Shown here piece by piece: positions 44,955-57,967 of a DNA stretch of 64,000 bases. A program made the position numbers and the translations under genes. The notes below the pieces were generated by a model that was not told the DNA's origin, searched no databases, and saw nothing but the letters and a program-made list of their open reading frames with translations. This DNA comes from Ovis canadensis (taxonomy: Eukaryota; Chordata; Mammalia; Artiodactyla; Bovidae), in the NCBI RefSeq assembly GCF_042477335.2, contig NC_091260.1, positions 54,641,001-54,705,000 on the forward strand. The letters run 5' to 3'. Position 1 is the stretch's first letter; the number at the start of each line of letters is the position of its first letter.

Positions 44955-45216
44955 AAAATATTATTTTATTTATAAAGTACTTGGTAGTTTTGGGTCTTCA
45001 TTGCTGCATGGGCTTTCTCTAGTTGTGATGAGCTGGGGCTACTCATCTTTGTGGTGTGCGGGCCTCTCACTGTGGCTTTTCTTGTGGCCCAAAGGCTCTT
45101 GGCATGTGGGCTTTAGTTGCCTGTGGCATGTGAAATCTTCCTGGACCAGGGATCAAACCTGTGTCCCCTGCATTGGAAGGCAGATTCTTACCCACTATAC
45201 CACCAGGGAAGTCCGG
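44955..45216 (-). mobile_element. CHR-type SINE
   Basis: Reverse, TTTGGGTCTTCATTGCTGCA to CTATACCACCAGGGAAGTCC. Confidence 0.85.
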
Positions 45217-45238
45217 CTTCTTTATTTTTAAACAAATT

Positions 45239-45384
45239 GAAAAAAAAAAAACCACACACACACTTATTTGGCTGCAGTGGGTCTTAGTTTTGGCATATGT
45301 GCTTTAGTTCCCTGACCAAGGATTGAATCTGGGCTTCTGCCTTGGGAGTGTGGCGTGTTATCCACTGGACCACCAGCAAAGTGC
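45239..45384 (-). mobile_element. CHR-type SINE with A-run and CA tail
   Basis: Reverse, TTGGCTGCAGTGGGTCTTAG to CCACTGGACCACCAGCAAAG; only 22 bases from the previous CHR. Confidence 0.8.
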
Positions 45385-45733
45385 TATAAACCTGCTTCTT
45401 AATGTTGATCTCCTTGTGGCTCCCTTAGTCTAAACTCTAATTTTCTCAAAGCCTTCATTCTCAGAAGGGTAGCTTCATCATTTAAGTTCCTGTGTCAAAA
45501 GTGAAGTCCCGTGGACCATGGTAGTCAGTCATCGTCTTAAATATAAGCTGCCCACTGTGGCCTGGCAGAGCACCAAGACTGGCCCCAAGAGAGCACCAGA
45601 ACCCTGAGTCTAGGCCCTCCTTTCTTCAGAGGATGCTTTGACCTGTTTTCCCGCCCACCAGAATCGTATGTTACCTTATCCTGAGTCTTAAACAGGACTA
45701 GTGACAGCTGCTGATTTCTCTTCAGGGTTGAGT

Positions 45734-45906
45734 ACTCACTGAGGCCTGCCAGGCTCCTCTCTGTCCTTGGAATTCTCCAGGCAAGAATACTGGAGTGGGT
45801 TACCATTTCCTCCTCCAGGGAATCTTCCCAACACAGATCGAACCCACATCTCTTGGGTCTCCTACATTGGCAGGCGATTCTTTATCACTAGCGCCACGTG
45901 GGAAGT
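45734..45906 (-). mobile_element. Bov-tA SINE
   Basis: Reverse, GCCTGCCAGGCTCCTCTCTG to AGCGCCACGTGGGAAGTC; GAGTACT on both sides. Confidence 0.85.
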
Positions 45907-45909
45907 CGA

Positions 45910-46580
45910 GTACTGTAGTAGTTGGCAACTCTTCATGGCTTTGTAATTTGGACAGACCCAGTTGTTAGCTCTCAGAGTGCCTGTTTTCACTTGAGTGTTC
46001 CCAAATCCCTAGATATCTATCAGTCTCATTTTGTCCAGCCTTTTTATCCACCTTGGTTATTGCCCTTAAATTCCTCCTGGGGTTGTGTGTTGGGAGGTGC
46101 TGGAATCTGATTGCTTTGCAGTTTGTTATTCAGAGTACTAGGCATGGCCCCATGCCTAAGTTTTCTGATATATTCATCCAAATTTAACCTTGTGTTTTTA
46201 TCCTAAACAGCATTGAACGATGTTCTAATTCTGCGTGAGGCCACATTGGACTGGATTATTTTTCCTGAGCTTCTTCATTTGCCCATGTTATAAACCACTG
46301 TGATCTCAGGTTAACTGAATGGGTGAACCCTGAAGTCTGAAAGGGCCTAATTAGCACATAACTTAGTGACTTCCAAAGTTACTTGTAAGAAAGTGGTGAA
46401 AAGATAGTAAGTTCTTGAAAATCCTAGTTTAATAATGTATAGCACTTGTATTTTTTCAGTATTTTGATTTTAATTAGAGAAAGATATGAAAGGTAAAAGG
46501 CACGAGAAATAGCTTTGGCTAAAAAATACTTATTTTCTTGAAATAAGTAAATTAACTCCTTTGTTTTCTCTTTTTTAAAT
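45910..46580. other. 3' end of intron 1 without recognised repeat
   Basis: Includes the polypyrimidine tract and branch region before exon 2 (TTTGTTTTCTCTTTTTTAAATAG). Confidence 0.5.
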
Positions 46581-46582
46581 AG

Positions 46583-47060
<478 letters not shown>

Positions 47061-48169
47061 AGCTTTCAGAAGTTGAAGTCGATTTTAAAGTTAAATCTTT
47101 ATTGAATCATGATTCCATATCTTGTTTTTTGCATCTTTGATTTTTTGGTTCTTTGTACATAGTGACTAATGTGATTCATTGTTAGGATCATCAGCCGTTG
47201 CATCCTGCATATTCAATAAGACTCCCAAACTCTATTTGCTATTCCTGAAAACCATGATTTGGAAGACTTGACAGAAGTACTCAAAAGTGATACTGTGCAA
47301 ATTAACCATCCATAGGCTATTGATCTTTTTGTCAGAATACAAATACTTTTCAGATCTCCTCTCCATTGTTAAAGTCTGTGTTAATACAGGTGTTGACTAG
47401 TTTCTAGAATTTTTAACTTTCATTTCAGTCTAAAATATTTAAGGCCATTTCTCTTCGTCTGTCATTGATTCTTGGGGGATGTAGGGTGTTTCAAAACTGT
47501 TTTTTTCATAATGCATTGTATGATGTGAATCCAAAATGCTTTAGGGTGAAAACTGAACATTTTTTGATTGATATACTAGATAGAATAATAATCCTATGGG
47601 AAAGAATATATTTTTGAAAATTATATACACAGTAGACATGGTATAGCAGAAAATATTCCTCATGGAATATTAAATTTAGTCATTTAAAGTAGAGTCAAAT
47701 GAACTGGCATGAGATTAGTTTTGAAATTACTGTCTTAGATATTTGTCATAAAGCAGAATATAATTTTTATTTCCGTTTTACTGTGCAACCATATATTTAT
47801 GGGGGACAAAAACCTTAGGAATTTTTAATTATCAGTGAAATATATACATTAATTACTAGTAGTAATAGAAAGTACAAGTAATGTTACATTAATATTATGG
47901 ATCCCTGACCTAAGAAAAAATATCCAACTATACCCGGTTTATTATAATCCTGACACTTGTCTCAAAATGATGGGCATGCGGTGTGTTGAGGCCAGATGGC
48001 AGTCGATTTCGGGAGTTAATGGAAAGTAAGAAGTGGTGGCATGACCACAGCATATAGACATACAACTTTTTATCCCAGGGCTTTTTAGTTTTTCTTTTTC
48101 TGACACCCTACTACAAGCATGGCCCAGAATAGCACTTTCCAGTCAAACTCTCTATGATAATGAAAGTGT

Positions 48170-48420
48170 TCTGTATCTGCTTTGTCCAGTATGGTGGCCA
48201 CCAGCCACATGTCTGTGAACTAGACAGTTGGAATGTGGATCATGCAAATAGACATGCTGTAAATAAAAACACAATGGCTCTTTGAAGACTTACTATGGGA
48301 GAAATAAGAATGTGAAATATCTCAATTACATGTCAATATTTTGCCTATGGTGGGTTAATTCAAATATATTAAAATTAATTGTGCTTATTTTTCTTTTTAA
48401 ATATAACAACTAAAAAATTT
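48170..48420. mobile_element. Old interspersed repeat, unclassified
   Basis: GTCCAGTATGGTGGCCACCAGCCACATG, an opening seen in an abundant mammalian-wide repeat, followed by AT-rich DNA. A similar opening occurs at 57725. I cannot name the family. Confidence 0.35.
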
Positions 48421-48904
48421 AAAAATAGATTTGTGGCTTGTATTTCTGGTTCTAATGATATTTCCATTGGGTCATGTTGTCTCCGAAATAGATACTGTAT
48501 TTTCTTTAACCTTTTATAGTTCATTATTGACCAGAGACATATTAATACATTAGTCTTTTGTACATGAACGTTATTGATGAGAAATGTTTCAGTATTCACT
48601 TACACAACAAATTGCTTGCCACAGGGATCAGTTTCTGCCGAAATCCCCGTCAATAATGTGCTAAGATTGATCAAAGAGGAAGGGACATGCTGCCAATGAC
48701 AAGTATTCAGAAAGACCCCCATTTTAAAAATAGTATTGTTAAATTTCGTAATATTTTAATAGCTAACAAAGTATCAATAATATAAAAGTTAAGCTTTGAT
48801 ATTACAGAATTTCAGCTAGAGATTTGTTTAGCCAAGAGTGTTATGGAAGGCTTTAAAAACTCTAAAGCAGTGTAGTGTTTTCTTCTGTCATCCCCTACTT
48901 CTGG

Positions 48905-49024
48905 ATTTTTCTACTCTTTTGCACCACACGGCATGTGGGGTCTTAGTTTCCTGACCAGGGGTGGAACCCACATCCCCTGCATTGGAAGCACAGAGTCTTA
49001 ACTGCTGGACCACTAGGGAAGTCC
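48905..49024 (-). mobile_element. CHR-type SINE (partial)
   Basis: Reverse, CACGGCATGTGGGGTCTTAG to GGACCACTAGGGAAGTCCC. Confidence 0.85.
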
Positions 49025-49688
49025 CTTGGATTGTTCTGTTCTTCAAGTGGATTCTATATCCATCTTAACTTAATGTTTTGTAGTATTTAAAATTTTTATG
49101 TAATCAAACCTATTGGTATTTTCAGGGTTTCTGCTGGTTGTCACAGTTTTGAGAAAACTTGCTCATTCTCTCAATTATATTTCATATTTAAATCTATCTT
49201 TTATTGCAGTGTAAACTCTGAGGAGCCAAGTCTTCCTTTTTACCTCTAATTTGTTAGCCACTTGTTTTAGTAATGTCTTGTTGGAAAATTAATTGCTCCA
49301 GTAATGTGAAATGTCACCTTTATTATATACCGAATTCTGATATGTAATTGAGTCTGTTTCTGTAATTAATAAATGTTTGAAAAATGAATTTCTGTATCAG
49401 ATAGCCCAAGGTTTAGCAGTGAAGGGAATTGCAATGAGTATAAACTCTTCTACCATTTTGCTTTACTCATTAAGGCACATTTTTGTTTATGTTATATTTT
49501 CATTTATGATTGTGGCTAATCTGGTTAGGTTAAATATAGGATTTCCTTAATATGGAATTAATTGAAAATCTGAACTTTGATAACTGCATGAACACTTGGA
49601 GCTTTAAGCATGGTGAAATGTTTACATAATTTTTTTTTAATCTGAAGAGATCAAATAGATCATGTGATTCTTACTCATTACATTGTAG

Positions 49689-49823
<135 letters not shown>

Positions 49824-49916
49824 TGAAAACTGAATTCTTGGAAAGACTTTTGTAAAAATTTAAATACTTTTGAAAGGAACTTGGACAAAATAGCCACAAA
49901 TTTGTTTAGTGGTAGG

Positions 49917-50154
49917 CAAATCCCATGGACGGAGGAGCCTGGTAGGCTACAGTCCATAGGGTCGCTAAGAGTTGAACATGACTGAGCAACTTCACTTTCA
50001 CTTTTCACTTTGATGCATTGGAGAAGGAAATGGCAACCCACTCCAGTGTTCTTGCCTGGAGAATCCTAGGGACAGAGGAGCCTGGTGGGCTGCCATCTAT
50101 GGGCTCACACAGAGTTGGACACGACTGAAGTGACTTAGCAGCAGCAGCAGCAGA
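49917..50154 (+). mobile_element. Bov-A2 SINE (first monomer truncated)
   Basis: AAATCCCATGGACGGAGGAG ... TGCATTGGAGAAGGAAATGG ... (CAG)n. Begins 113 bases after exon 3, the SINE nearest to a coding exon in this gene. Confidence 0.9.
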
Positions 50155-52289
50155 CAAACTTGAAAGCGAATTAGTTACTAAATGAGGAAGACTGTGGTTT
50201 TTAAAATTTCATCACCTTTAATGAGATAGCAGGTGTGACTGAGATTATGTATACTTCCTTAGAGCTCCTGTCATTCTTTGTCAAAATTATTTCATGCTAC
50301 CTTATTCTGGATAGGCTAGGTTAAGCTGTGGAAACAAACAACCCTAAAACCTCATGTACTGCTCATTTCATGTCCAAATATATTACTATTTAGAGTACCT
50401 TTCAAAAACATTTGGATGTTATCAGAGATTAGTAATTAACATAATGTTATTTTTCTCACTTATCAATGGAATTTCTACAGTAATAGTTGTATTATGAAGA
50501 TGTTCTTGTATCAGTAAAAGATTGAGTTTTGCGTGTTTTTTGAAACATAAATACACATATTCCAAACCTAGCTAATAGAGCAATAAATGAGTACTTTACA
50601 CTTATGGCAGAGTTCATTCTTCCTTTTTGGTAAAGAACATAAATTTTCACAAGGTTGTCTTGGTAATTTTGAGAGGTTATTTTGGCCCACACTCTGGTAG
50701 ATCTGTTGATAAATTTTCTTTTTACCTCATTGAGTAAGAGAAACTTTAATGTGACCCTTTTTCCTTCTTTGTGCTTGTGATGTTGGTGTTGTGTTCAATT
50801 CCAATTTTTTTTATTGTAGGAAATCTTAAATTAAAATTACTTTACCCATTTGATGAAAGTTTGTTAAAACTACGTGCTTACTCAGCGCGTACCAGGACTG
50901 TGTCACAGTGCTCAGAACACTGTCAGCCCTCTTTGCGTGAGCCTTCCACCTGTTTGGCAAACCGTAGCCATTGACAGAGGCTCAGTGAGGGTATGAATAT
51001 TAACTTTAACTGTTAAAAATCAGCAAATGTGATTTTTTAGATGGAAATAGAAGTGTTAATAACTTCTAACTGTGCCCTGACAGATTATTTCTGCGTTCTC
51101 TGGAGATCACTGGCCTAAGCAGTCTTTGTGTCCTGCTTATATTGTACTGCCATTGCTGGACCATTACTACGTATAGTGTGCAAATTAGAATTTGTAATTA
51201 GATTCTCAACTGACCAAAAAGAGCGTTTCTTAAAGTTGTCATTAGCTTTTTTGGGAAGTGAGAGTGCTAAAGTTCTTTTTATGGTATGTAGTGGGTCTTG
51301 CCTTAAATCAGTGTTTTTGATATTCACTTTGGTGCAACTTAACCCTGTGAAGGTGTTTCCAGACGCTCCCTCCATCAACGAGCTCTTTATCTTACACTGT
51401 ATGTGCTAACATCACATGGGGATGTGGTTTAATAGTATATCTTAGATCACCAGATTTCCTTTGATAGTTCATATGCTTGTTATGTGCACATGCTATGTAG
51501 GGAGTATGACTTGCAAAGAGTTGAATCTTACCATTTAAGGTGACTATATACTTCTTAAACTTTATATGTGAATGTAATGTTTTATGCATGTAGCTTATCC
51601 AGTACTCAGTTATATGATAATTGAACATGGTTTTCAACTTGAGCTGGTATACATTGTTCTTATCTGATTAAGGAGTGAAAGGAGGGCAGAAGTCTATAAC
51701 TTTTTCTCAAAAGTAGTAGATATAATTATGACTTTATGAAACAGTGCCCATTTAAGTCAGGAACTGGCTGATACTTAGAAAGTGCCTTTAAAATTTTTTT
51801 TTAAACAGCATCCTGTGAAGTTTAGTATGGCTGTTACTGCCAAAATACTATTACCTGTAGTACTTTGGTTGCATATTCCTGATGTAAATAAGAATGATTA
51901 GTAATTTTAGCGTAAAAGAAAGAAATCTGCAGTGGGAGAAAGGGAAAAAGCACATTTCTTTTAAATTAAGAAAATACCTTCTTCCCACCTAGTTAAAGTA
52001 CTGATAGTGATTGCTAATTTTTTAAAATAAAAAATTGTATCCAACCTAACAACATTTTAACCATTTTTAAGTGTTCAGTTCTGTGGGTTAGCTTGTTGAT
52101 GTAAAACTTTTTAGTAGCTTCAAGATAATAAGTGGTATCAAATACCAGTTATTGCAGCAGTACTGATGTAAGTACTATAAAACATAAAATGAAGTGCTAC
52201 TATACTAAGTCTTAAAATCCATTTGGGCAACAATTGTATATTTCTGATAACAGATTAGAGTTTAATGGTATGATGTTCTTTAAATGCAT

Positions 52290-53050
52290 TCAGTTCAGTT
52301 CAGTCACTCAGTCATGTCCAACTCTTTATGACCCAAGGAACTGCAGCACACCAGGCCTCCCTGTCCATCACCAACTCCTGAAGTTTACTCAGACTCATGT
52401 CCATTAGGTCATTGATGCCATCCAACCATCTTATCCTCTGTTGTCCCCTTGTCCTCCTGCCTTCAATCTTTCCCAGCATCAGGGTCTTTTCAGGTGAGTC
52501 AGCTCTTCGCATCAGGTGGCCAAAGTATTGGAGTTTCAGCTTCAACATTAGTCCTTCCAATGAACACTCAGGACTGATCTCCTTTAGGATGGACTGGTTG
52601 GATCTCCTTGCAGTCCAAGGGACTCTCAGGAGTCTTCTCCAACACCACAGTTCAAAAGCATCAATTCTTCGGCGCTCAGCTTGCTTTATAGTCCAGCTGT
52701 CACATCCGTACATGACCACTGGAAAAACCATAGCCTTGACTAGACAGACCTTTGTTGGCAAATAATGTCTCTGCTTTTGAATATTCTGTCTAGGTTGGTC
52801 ATAACTTTACTTCCAAAGAGTAAGCGTCTTTTAATTTCATGGCTGCAGTCACCATCTGCAGTGATTTTGGAGCCCCCCCAAAATAAAGTCTGACACTGTT
52901 TCCATTGTTTCCCCGTCTATTTGCCATGAAGTGACGGGACCACATGCCATGATCTTAGTTTTTTTTAATGTTGAGCTTTAAGCCAACCTTTTCACTCTCC
53001 TCTTTCACTTTCATCAAGAGACTGTTTAGTTCTTCTTCACTTTTTCCATA
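52290..53050 (-). mobile_element. BovB LINE 3' end, longest copy
   Basis: Minus-strand ORF2 C-terminus: [79 protein letters not shown]; 149 codons are open. One frameshift (AATAATGTCT) separates it from the GPVTSWQIDG segment upstream. Confidence 0.92.
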
Positions 53051-53521
53051 AGTGCATTACCCCAGAGAAAACAAATCACTGGGAGCTTTAGTAGCTGGAG
53101 AAAGTGGGACTTGATTTGGGCCTTTGAAGGTCAAAAATGAGACAGAAGAAAGTGTTCTTGTTCAGAAGGATAAGAAGAGGGCCTGGTAAAAATTGGTGGG
53201 CCTGTCCTTGCACAGCTAAGTCTGTTCTTGTTTCTGGGTTTTCAGAACCATGTATTGTACTGTATTGTTGAGTGATACGTATGCCTAGGGAGTCAGATTG
53301 TGTGTAAAGAAAAAAGAATGATTAACCTATGTTGGTCTGATGGTTTACCTCTGAGATGGAGAAGATAAAAGAAAAGCATGTAAAGTCCTGATATATGATA
53401 GGAATGACGTGTAATTTCAGCATAAAGAAAGGAGTCTGGAGTAAAGCTTTCTTCTTTACCTGGGGTGGGAGGCTGAATATCTAGTAATTCATCTTACTAT
53501 TATTTGTGGTGTGTGTACTGT

Positions 53522-53905
53522 TGTCGTTCATTCATTCAGTTGTGTCTGAGTCTTTGAAGCCCCATGAACTGTAGCACACCAGGCTTTCCTGTCCTTTACT
53601 ATATCCTGGAGTTTGCTCAAACTCATGTGCATTGATTCAGTGATGCCATCCAACCATCTCATCCTCTGTTGTCCCCTTCTCCTCCTGCCCTCAATCTTTC
53701 CTAGCATCAGGGTCTTTTCAAATGAAATGGCTTTTTGCATCAGGTGGCCAAAGTATTGGAGCTTCAGCATCAGTCCTTCCAATGAATATTCAGGACTCAT
53801 TTCCTTTAGAATTGACTGGTTTGATCTCCTGGCAGTCCAAGGGACTCTTCAAGAGTCTTCCCCAGCACCACAGTTCAAAATCATCAATTCTTTGGTGCTC
53901 AGCGG
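53522..53905 (-). mobile_element. BovB LINE 3' end
   Basis: Minus-strand: [20 protein letters not shown] and [20 protein letters not shown]. 5' truncated at LWCWGRLLK. Confidence 0.9.
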
Positions 53906-54502
53906 TGTATATATGTATGCCTGTTAAAACTACCAATTTTCATATATTACTTACTACTTGTTAATAAAAAAATTAATGTATATCTTGGAGGCAAAGACTA
54001 AGAAGTTTATTTAAAGACTACCATTTTGAGAATAGTTTGTTTGCTTTCTGAAGTCTTAAACATGTAATTGATCATTTTGGTCACAAGATGTCACTGGAGT
54101 GCCAAAGTTATGAACACAGCTGCTTTTTTTGATAATATGATGTCAAGAAAGATGGAAGTTTTTTATAGTGAGATTATTTAGGTGCCTGCCAGTGTGTCTT
54201 TTTCACTGAAGTAATTGTTGGGCAGTGGGATATAAGTAACGTTAAGAACTGTGTAAACTTCTCAGTTTCCTTCTTTAACAAAAATGAGCTATGAATGTTT
54301 AAAATATGGTTATATAACTTAAAGTCTTTTCACATAGTAAATAATTTAGGGTGAATGACAATACAAATCATAGAAACATCTTTTAATCTAGAATGTTGAA
54401 TAGTATTCATTCATTGGGGGTTTGTTGCAGTGTATTTAAAAGACATTGAACATCTGCCTAAAATGAAGCAGCTAAATCTTTAGTAGATAGTGTAGGTTAA
54501 AC

Positions 54503-54702
54503 CTTTGGGCTTCCCTGGTGGCTCAGACTGTAAAGAATCCACTTGCAATGCGGGAGACCTGGGTTCAATCCCAGAGTTGGGAAGAGCCCCTAGGAGGAGG
54601 GCATGGCAGCCCACTCCAGTATTCTTGCTTGGATAATTCCCACGGACAGAGGAGCCTGGTGGGCCACAGCCCGTGGGGTCACACGACTGAGCACACACAG
54701 CG
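54503..54702 (+). mobile_element. Bov-tA SINE
   Basis: GGGCTTCCCTGGTGGCTCAG to TCACACGACTGAGCACACAC; TAAACCT on both sides. Confidence 0.9.
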
Positions 54703-56223
54703 TACTAAACCTCTGCTGTATCTTCTCTTCACTGTCCAGCTCGCCGCCTCTCATGCCAGTTTATACTGTTGTCTTAAATATGCTAATGTCAGAGGTAACT
54801 TCATTCTTTGTATTTAGCTTAATTTAATTATTTGAAAATAAAAGGCAGAATTGTAAATCAACTAAAACAAAAATTGAAAAATAAAGTTGAACAAAAGGCC
54901 CAATAGAATAAAAGATAGCAATGTCAGGGTGCCAAGACACTTTGACCACTCAGTTATTTTATTGTACCTTTTTTGGAGTACTCAAAGTAGTGTTAAACAA
55001 CATTTACATGTTACCTATACTCGTTCAGCTTTCTGCTTATGAAATTTCATTTAAAAAATATATCTGAGGAGATCTGAACAACATTTTTGTTGGAGTGAAC
55101 ACACAAGATTTGCCCTTTTCTAGGGAATTGCTTCAAAAGATGATGTCTGAGTCTTTTTTTTTTTTTGGTCACTTCCTCTGAGGCAGAAATGATTGCCAGT
55201 GAGAAGGTCCAGTCATAAATGGAACACATTATTTTGGGCTCTTCTCTTTTTTAGTAGCAACACTAAACTAAGCTAACATATTTTAGATTTGAGAAACCTG
55301 TCACATGAACTTTGTAAGCACTACTTGTTCTGTTGGTTGCAATATGAGAGTTAATTGTGGATATGATGTGGATAAACTTTTTTAGCATGACTTCTGTACC
55401 ATAGACAGTATGTTATAAACAGCTAATACCCATTTATTTCCAAAGAGAGGGAAAAAGTCACTGTATACTAGCATTGGAGGGATTCTTTTTTTTAGGTCTG
55501 CAAAGAAAAAATCTGTGAGTCTCAGAATAATCTTAAAAATCTCCCCCATCCCCCATTATTTGAGAATAGATGGCCAAGATGTTATTTGAGACCTCGATTA
55601 CCCTTCTGATTGACTAGTGAGTTGCCAGGGAATAGTACTTCTTTGATAACTGACAGATTATTATTATAAGTATAGTTAATTAACCTTAGATTTGAACTAT
55701 AATTTTTTATGGGCTTTTGTAAATTTCGCTGTTGATTATTTTATGTTTATTAAATTTCCAAAAGTCATGTAAGAGTGTCAGAAGACACAGCCTAGCCAAG
55801 TCTTGTCTAGTGTCTTAGGCTGCCTGCCACCTGCCAGTGACATTAGGAAAAAAAATGAAACACAAACTCTGATGAAAGGTAGAGCAGGCAAGCATTTATT
55901 GGGGAGATAGTGGGTTGGTACAACAGTGGGAAAAAAATGAACACCATGACTAGCCTTGAAAAGTAGCGTGCCCTTTAACATCAAACTCAGGATATTTCTT
56001 ATTCCTTTGGGCGCTTGGTTCGTATTGTTTTTATGGCCTTATTTACATCTTATTCTAGCCAGTACTGTTATATTATGAATATTTTTCCCTTCACTTGATT
56101 TAAAATTTCTAGAGTTAGAAGTATGTCTTACTAATACTGCATTCTCAGTACCTCATATGATTTTTTAGATCATTATTAAAAGGATAAATTCTTGCTGCCA
56201 AAGTGCTGATTCTTGCACACGGG

Positions 56224-56485
56224 TAAATAATAGCTAACATTTATTGAGAACACACCTTGTTCCAGTCTCTATTCTAAGAACTTGATATATCTCTAACTTA
56301 ATCTTCATAATAACCCTTATGAGCTGGAAAGAGTTGTTTTTGTTGCTTTACATAGTGGATACAGAGGAATAGAGAAGTTTTGCCCAGGGTTGCACAGTGA
56401 GGAAATGACCAAATTGGAATTTAGATCCAAGTAGTCTGGCTCCAGAACTTGCTCTTACACCCTTTTTACTGTGCTATAGTGCTTC
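56224..56485 (-). mobile_element. MIR, nearly full length (antisense)
   Basis: TAATAGCTAACATTTATTGA, TTCTAAGAACTTGATATATC, AATCTTCATAATAACCCTTA, CAGTCTGGCTCCAGAACTTG: reversed MIR from its 3' to 5' end. About 260 bases, the family's full length. Confidence 0.85.
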
Positions 56486-56784
56486 CTCAAGTTGCTGTTC
56501 ATGGTTTCTCTTTTTTATTTTTGTTAATGATTTTTTAACATTAAATGTAGGTGTGGGCTAATTTAATACCAAAAATTGAAAACAAGTAGAATTTCATTTA
56601 TTACTGAGTTATATTTTTCTTTTGTACTGTTAAGTTTTAAAATCTAATAAGGCCTCAGATATATTTCAGCTCCTTTCATTTTTTGAAGTTATCAAGAAAA
56701 TTGAATGCAGTGATTATTTTATTTTTTGTGGAAGCTGATTTGCCATGGTTTTTTATTTGAAAAGTTTGTTTTCTCTCTGTATAT

Positions 56785-56885
56785 ATTTCTGTGTGGCCAA
56801 GCTTTGTGATCCTAGTTTCCCAATCAGAGACTGAATCTGCATCCCTTGCAGTGGAAGTATGGAGTCTTAACCACTGGTCCACCAG
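56785..56885 (-). mobile_element. CHR-type SINE remnant
   Basis: Reverse, CCTAGTTTCCCAATCAGAGA to TTAACCACTGGTCCACCAG. Confidence 0.7.
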
Positions 56886-57284
56886 TGGTTTACTGTTTCT
56901 ATTGATTCCCCCCACCCCTTAGTTTTGGATCACAAAACTGCTTCTTTACAAGACTAGTAATTTTTATTAGATGCTGGACACTGTGACTGCCATGTTGTTG
57001 TGTGCTGAATTTTGTTTGTCTTTAAAGACCGTTGAAATTTGTTTTGCTAGGCAGTGACCTGTGGATCAGTTTATTGTAAGCTTTGTTAGGCTGGGTCTGG
57101 AATAGCCTTTACTGAAGGCCTAGTTTAGCCGTAATACGAAGATGTGATCCTTTTGTAATTCTTTCTAAATGTTCTGGTGTTCAGTGAGACCTTCCCGCTT
57201 AAGCCAGTTGGGACTCAGATTTTTCCTAGCCCTCTGTGAACTCTTGGTATTGTTCACCCTACAGCTTTATGGTAGTGCCCCTGG

Positions 57285-57302
57285 CCCCCCCCCTCCCCCC
57301 CC
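57285..57302 (+). repeat. C-tract
   Basis: C9-T-C8 in otherwise mixed sequence. Likely length-variable. Confidence 0.85.
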
Positions 57303-57830
57303 GCACCTTATTTTTACCCTCTGTGGACTTTGTCATCTTAACCCACGTGCCGCCTTTTTTCATCATACCTAAGTGAAAATACCATGTGGATTTCCAGAGC
57401 TCTTACTTTGCATAGTCCTCTCTTTCCTAGGACTGCCTTGCATATTGCAGTTGCCTTAGCTTCCTCCAACTCGGATCTCTGCCTTTTTAACAGTGTTACT
57501 CCTTTGCTCTGCTTGAAATCTTCTGCTCTACTGCTTGAGATGTGCCTTTAGGTGGTAGGCTTGGGCAGTAGTAGGCTCAGTTAGGTTTCTCTCAAAAGGT
57601 AAAAAGGTAAGTCCAAGACTGATTACTTAGTCATAGCTCCATTTTCTTTAGTGTTAAGTATGGCAAAATGACTTTGAACACTAGTATGGAGCTTTCTGTG
57701 ATGATGGAAATGTTCTCTTTCTGTGCTGTCCATTCAGTAGCCTCTTGCCCCACTTGGCTAATGAGTACTTGAAGCTGGCTAATAGCACTTGAAAGTGGCT
57801 AGGGCAGATGAGGAACAGTTGTTTTCCCTC

Positions 57831-57930
57831 CTTATTTATTTGGCTGTATGGCTTGCAGGATATTAGCTCTCCAATCAGGGATCAAACCTGGGCCCCCTGC
57901 AGTGGAAGCATGGACCACAAGGGAATTCTG
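57831..57930 (-). mobile_element. CHR-type SINE remnant inside an older repeat
   Basis: Reverse, TTATTTGGCTGTATGGCTTG to GGACCACAAGGGAATTC. Flanked by the repeat noted at 48170 (GTCCATTCAGTAGCC ... AATTTAAATATAATAGC). Confidence 0.65.
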
Positions 57931-57967
57931 AATTTTTAAATTAATTTAAATATAATAGCTGTGTATA

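Larger units (their letters stand above)
17077..46582 (+). other. GOLPH3: GOLPH3 intron 1 (29.5 kb)
   Basis: Bounded by GTGCGG and TTTTTTAAATAG. The donor departs from the usual GTAAGT/GTGAGT core at +3 to +6, so it is weaker than the other two. The first 250 bases continue the CpG island. The rest is filled with the SINEs, BovB, L1, MIR and LTR fragments listed separately. No additional exon with coding signature was recognised. Confidence 0.9.

Noticed and set aside
52312-52761. A 149-codon frame that looks like a reverse-transcriptase gene
   Set aside because: It is the C-terminal piece of a truncated BovB copy, without the catalytic domain, so not a functional gene.
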